DNA from: Rhizobium sp. Leaf262
GTDB lineage: Bacteria > Pseudomonadota > Alphaproteobacteria > Rhizobiales > Rhizobiaceae
Direction: 5' to 3'
Assembly (NCBI RefSeq): GCF_001422245.1
Contig: NZ_LMMM01000007.1
Coordinates: 95,868-159,867, forward strand
DNA: 64,000 bases
Within the stretch, counting starts at the first letter, position 1. Every line of letters starts with the position of its first letter. Shown piece after piece: positions 60,936 through 64,000 of the stretch. The translations under genes and the position numbers were made by a program. The notes beneath the pieces were generated by a model that was not told the DNA's origin, searched no databases, and worked only from the letters and a program-made list of their open reading frames with translations.

Positions 60936-63662
60936 TTACACCTTCGCCGGAATCGCCCTGAGCGGCACGACCTTCGAGACGGTTTCGGTGTCACGCTTCT
61001 GCGCCATGGCAAGCGTCGCCTGCGCCGCAGAGAGACGCGCTATCGGCACGCGGAAGGGTGAGCAGGACACGTAGTCCAGTCCTGCATCCTCGCAGAAATG
61101 GATGGAGGCCGGGTCGCCGCCATGTTCGCCGCAGATGCCGAGCTTGAGTTCCGGTCGCGTCTGACGGCCACGATCTGCGGCTATGCGAATCAACTCACCC
61201 ACACCATCGAAATCCAGCGATACGAAGGGGTCGCGCTCAATGATGCCCTTACGCTGATAGGTCTCGATGAAGCGGGCAGCATCGTCACGCGAGATGCCGA
61301 AGGTCGTCTGCGTCAGGTCGTTGGTGCCGAAGGAGAAGAATTCGGCAGCTTCTGCAATGACATGGGCGCGAAGGGCCGCGCGCGGCAACTCGATCATGGT
61401 GCCGGTCAGATATTCGAGCGCCATGCCGGTTTCCTGCGCCACGGCTGCGGCCACACGGTCGATGACGGCGCGAACGTAATCCAGCTCGGATCGCAGACCG
61501 ACCAGCGGTACCATAATTTCTGGCACGACCGGCGCACCGGTCTGGCGGGCGGCTTCCACGGCGGCTTCGAAGATGGCGCGGGCCTGCATTTCGGCAATTT
61601 CAGGATAGGAAATGGCCAGACGACAGCCGCGATGGCCCAGCATTGGGTTGAACTCATGCAGGGCATCCAGCCGCTGGCGAAACAGCGTCTGCGACATGCC
61701 CATGGCCGCTGCGACCTCAACGATCTCGCCATCCGTCTTCGGAAGGAATTCGTGCAAAGGCGGGTCCAGCAAACGGATAGTCACCGGCAGGCCGTGCATG
61801 ATGGAGAACAGGTCGGTGAAATCCTGCCGCTGCATGGGCAGCAACTGGTCGAGTGCCGCCCGCCTGCCCTCTTCGTGCTCGGCGAGAATCATTTCGCGCA
61901 TGACCTGAATGCGGTCACCTTCGAAAAACATGTGTTCGGTACGGCAAAGACCGATGCCTTCCGCGCCAAAAGCACGGGCGGCGCGGGCATCGGCGGGCGT
62001 ATCGGCATTGGTGCGCACCGTCATGCGACGGGTGGCGTCTGCCCATTCCATCAGCTTGGCGAAATCACCGGACAGTTCCGGCTGCGTCATCGGCACTTCG
62101 CCCTTCATCACACGACCTGAGGAACCATCGATGGTGATGACATCGCCTCGCTTCAGCATGCAGCCCACGCCGATCAGGACGTTGTTGCGCACGTCCACCC
62201 GCATGGAGCCTGCGCCGGAAACGCAAGGGATGCCCATGCCACGCGCCACCACGGCCGCGTGGCTGGTCATGCCGCCGCGCGTGGTCAGAATGCCTTCTGC
62301 GGCATGCATGCCGTGAATGTCTTCCGGGCTGGTTTCCATGCGCACGAGAATGACGCGGCGACCCTCTGCCTTGGCGGAAACCGCTTCCTCGGAAGTAAAG
62401 ACGATCTCGCCAGATGCAGCACCCGGCGAGGCCGGAAGGCCGGAGCCGATGATGGGCCGTTCGATGGAGGGATCGATGGTCGGGTGCAGCAACTGGTCGA
62501 GCGAGGACGGTTCGATCCGGCAGATCGCCTCATCGGTGGTCACAAGACCTTCGGCCACCATGTCGACGGCAATCTTCATCGCCGCCTTGGTGGTGCGCTT
62601 GCCGGAACGGGTCTGCAACATCCACAATTTGCCGCGCTCTATGGTGAATTCCATATCCTGCATATCGCGGTAGTGGCTTTCCAGCCGTCCGCATATCGCG
62701 AGGAACTCCGAGAATGCCTCCGGCATCAGTTTTTCCATCGACGGCTTGTCGGAGCCGGAACAGATGCGCGCGTCTTCGGTGATGGATTGCGGCGTGCGAA
62801 TGCCCGCAACCACATCCTCTCCCTGCGCATTGACGAGGAATTCGCCGTAAAGTTCTTTTTCGCCGGTGGAGGGATTGCGGGTAAATGCAACGCCTGTCGC
62901 CGATGACGAGCCGAGATTACCGAACACCATGGCCTGAACATTGACCGCCGTACCCCAGTCTCCCGGGATATTGTGCAGGTGACGATAGGTGACGGCGCGG
63001 GTGTTCATCCAGCTGGCAAAGACGGCACCGATGGCGCCCCACAATTGCACCTGTGTGTCCTGCGGAAAGGGTTCGTCCAGTTCCTCTTCGATGAGGCTCT
63101 TGTAACGTGAGACGACATGCTGCCACTCGGCGGCGGAAAGCTCGGTATCGTATTCGTAGCCAAGGCGACCTTTTTCGTCTTCGAGAATTTCCTCGAAGAT
63201 TTCGTGGTCGAGGCCCATGACGACATCGGCATACATCTGGATGAAACGGCGGTAGCTATCCCATGCAAAGCGGGCGTCGCCGGATTTTTCCGCCAGTGCC
63301 TGCACCGTCTGGTCGTTGAGGCCGAGATTCAGCACCGTGTCCATCATGCCTGGCATGGAGGCACGTGCACCGGAACGGACGGACAGCAACAGCGGCTGGG
63401 GACCTGCACCAAACGTGCAACCGGTAATGCTCTCCACGGCGCAAATGCCGCTTGTGACCTGCAATTTCAGCTCTTCAGGCAAGGAGCGACCGCCCTGATG
63501 ATAACGCGCGCAGGCCTCGCTGATGATGGTCAGGCCGGGTGGAACAGGCAGGCCGAGGCTCGCCATTTCAGCAAGGTTCGCACCCTTGCCGCCCAACAGC
63601 GCAACGTCACCCGCACAGCCTTCGGCCTTTCCATCGCCAAAGGTATAGACCCATTTTTTCAT
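60936..63662 (-). CDS. ppdK: pyruvate, phosphate dikinase
   Basis: The 908-residue enzyme interconverts pyruvate, ATP and phosphate with PEP, AMP and diphosphate. The N-terminal nucleotide-binding domain begins WVYTFGDGKAEG and GGKGANLAEMASLGLPVPPG. The central swivelling phosphohistidine domain has GGMTSHAAVVARGMGIPCVSG, and the C-terminal PEP/pyruvate barrel ends with GTNDLTQTTFGISRDDA and LGICGEHGGDP. The length is normal. It is monocistronic in this window. In rhizobia it links gluconeogenesis and dicarboxylate use, consistent with Mqo nearby, although the two are not in one operon. Confidence 0.97.
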   Translation of the reverse strand: MKKWVYTFGDGKAEGCAGDVALLGGKGANLAEMASLGLPVPPGLTIISEACARYHQGGRSLPEELKLQVTSGICAVESITGCTFGAGPQPLLLSVRSGARASMPGMMDTVLNLGLNDQTVQALAEKSGDARFAWDSYRRFIQMYADVVMGLDHEIFEEILEDEKGRLGYEYDTELSAAEWQHVVSRYKSLIEEELDEPFPQDTQVQLWGAIGAVFASWMNTRAVTYRHLHNIPGDWGTAVNVQAMVFGNLGSSSATGVAFTRNPSTGEKELYGEFLVNAQGEDVVAGIRTPQSITEDARICSGSDKPSMEKLMPEAFSEFLAICGRLESHYRDMQDMEFTIERGKLWMLQTRSGKRTTKAAMKIAVDMVAEGLVTTDEAICRIEPSSLDQLLHPTIDPSIERPIIGSGLPASPGAASGEIVFTSEEAVSAKAEGRRVILVRMETSPEDIHGMHAAEGILTTRGGMTSHAAVVARGMGIPCVSGAGSMRVDVRNNVLIGVGCMLKRGDVITIDGSSGRVMKGEVPMTQPELSGDFAKLMEWADATRRMTVRTNADTPADARAARAFGAEGIGLCRTEHMFFEGDRIQVMREMILAEHEEGRRAALDQLLPMQRQDFTDLFSIMHGLPVTIRLLDPPLHEFLPKTDGEIVEVAAAMGMSQTLFRQRLDALHEFNPMLGHRGCRLAISYPEIAEMQARAIFEAAVEAARQTGAPVVPEIMVPLVGLRSELDYVRAVIDRVAAAVAQETGMALEYLTGTMIELPRAALRAHVIAEAAEFFSFGTNDLTQTTFGISRDDAARFIETYQRKGIIERDPFVSLDFDGVGELIRIAADRGRQTRPELKLGICGEHGGDPASIHFCEDAGLDYVSCSPFRVPIARLSAAQATLAMAQKRDTETVSKVVPLRAIPAKV

Positions 63663-63789
63663 ACTACGCTCTCCACCCAGAAGCGTTCTTGTTTTTCAAC
63701 CCTTTACAGCATTGTTTCTTTGTTGGGAACGCCAGTCACGGCAACTTGCCATTGCAGTGCAGCATAAATACGGCGCGCAGGGCCATCAT

Positions 63790-63833
63790 CCAAAACAAAA
63801 GCCGCCCGCGGTGATCGCGGGCGGCCTGTTTTG
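63790..63833 (-). terminator. terminator of the chemotaxis receptor gene
   Basis: GCCGCCCGCG, loop GTGAT, CGCGGGCGGC, with outer CCAAAACA/TGTTTTGG pairing. On the minus strand it is followed by CTTTTGTTTTGG and lies 18 bases past the receptor stop. Confidence 0.88.
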
Positions 63834-63850
63834 GCATCACTTCAACCGTT

Positions 63851-64000
63851 TCAGAACTCTTCCCAGTCCGCCTTGACTGCCGCATTTCCGTTGAAGGCAG
63901 AGGCGATCTTGCGGCCCAGCGCACGTGCAGGCGATGCCGCCGGACGTTCGCTGGCCGTGGCCGTCCGAACCGGCGCGGCGCTGTAGGCGCCCTGCCCGTC
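63851..64000 (-). CDS. C-terminus of a methyl-accepting chemotaxis protein (partial)
   Basis: The last 49 codons of a minus-strand gene that enters from the right edge. It ends KADWEEF, the C-terminal pentapeptide (xWxxF) that tethers CheR/CheB in bacterial chemoreceptors and is common in rhizobial ones. The preceding Ala/Pro/Arg-rich stretch is the flexible linker. The signalling and sensing domains lie outside the window. Confidence 0.8.
   Translation of the reverse strand, partial: DGQGAYSAAPVRTATASERPAASPARALGRKIASAFNGNAAVKADWEEF

Noticed and set aside
61098..62120. 340-codon plus-strand open frame inside ppdK
   Set aside because: Antisense shadow of a conserved enzyme gene; composition is that of complementary codons.
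1..64000. CRISPR array, prophage or integrative conjugative element
   Set aside because: No regularly spaced short repeats, cas genes, phage structural genes, integrase or conjugation genes were seen. The island borders show only IS remnants.

Overview
This window is chromosomal DNA of an alphaproteobacterium, most likely a member of the Rhizobiaceae close to Agrobacterium/Rhizobium. The evidence is the gene content: betI-betB-betA, a 4Fe-4S APS-type CysH beside cysDN and an sbp-cysTWA sulfate transporter, a thermolabile Rhizobium-type asparaginase, an EAL-CBS-GGDEF protein, pyruvate phosphate dikinase, and a chemotaxis receptor tail ending in DWEEF. No species can be named from the sequence alone.

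Layout. 0-6.1 kb holds a PAS-GAF-GGDEF diguanylate cyclase, a glutathione S-transferase, an asparaginase, a DUF3750 protein and a ClC antiporter/channel. 6.15-6.73 kb is a ParE-type toxin-antitoxin pair. 6.7-10.9 kb is the glycine betaine operon (betIBA, no betC), with a cluster of palindromic repeats inside it and a perfect dyad in front of betI. 11.1-15.2 kb holds an orphan ParD-like protein, the EAL-CBS-GGDDF protein, a quinone reductase and a PemK-like/Phd-like module. 15.5-23.2 kb is sulfate uptake and reduction: sbp-cysT-cysW-cysA on the minus strand and cysH-cysD-cysN diverging on the plus strand. 23.3-26.9 kb is a four-gene minus-strand cassette (CDP-polyol phosphotransferase-like, HAD phosphatase, LicC-like nucleotidyltransferase, methyltransferase). 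A 25-residue membrane peptide gene, a LacI-type regulator, tRNA-Pro(CGG), a lipoprotein and a malate:quinone oxidoreductase with a Tat-like leader follow.

33.1-55.6 kb is a 22.5 kb minus-strand polysaccharide (probably O-antigen) operon, visibly richer in A+T than its surroundings. It is bracketed by decayed IS3-family elements (31.5-33.0 kb and 55.9-56.7 kb), two of whose right ends are the same repeat in the same orientation, and it lies next to tRNA-Gln(TTG). In transcription order it encodes a GT25 transferase, an O-antigen ligase/polymerase, a WbpM/WreV-like dehydratase, a WreQ-like reductase, a WreU-like initiating transferase, Wzm/Wzt, a methyltransferase, a 60-residue unknown, three more glycosyltransferases, then a sugar-nucleotide block. 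That block holds GmhB, a B12-type radical SAM enzyme, HddA kinase, a GDP-fucose-synthase-like epimerase/reductase, a split transketolase, a ColD-like PLP enzyme with His in place of the catalytic Lys, an HddC-GmhA fusion and a GDP-heptose 4-dehydrogenase-like SDR. All four steps to GDP-D-glycero-alpha-D-manno-heptose are present. The remaining enzymes are what would be expected for oxidising it at C4, removing the C3 hydroxyl and possibly adding carbon. This is the best candidate in the window for an undescribed biosynthetic system.

57.2-64 kb returns to core-like sequence: tRNA-Gln, a frameshifted cupin gene, a metallo-beta-lactamase-fold hydrolase, a FitAB toxin-antitoxin pair, a DUF1499 membrane protein, a small lipoprotein, ppdK, and the C-terminus of a methyl-accepting chemotaxis protein running off the right edge.
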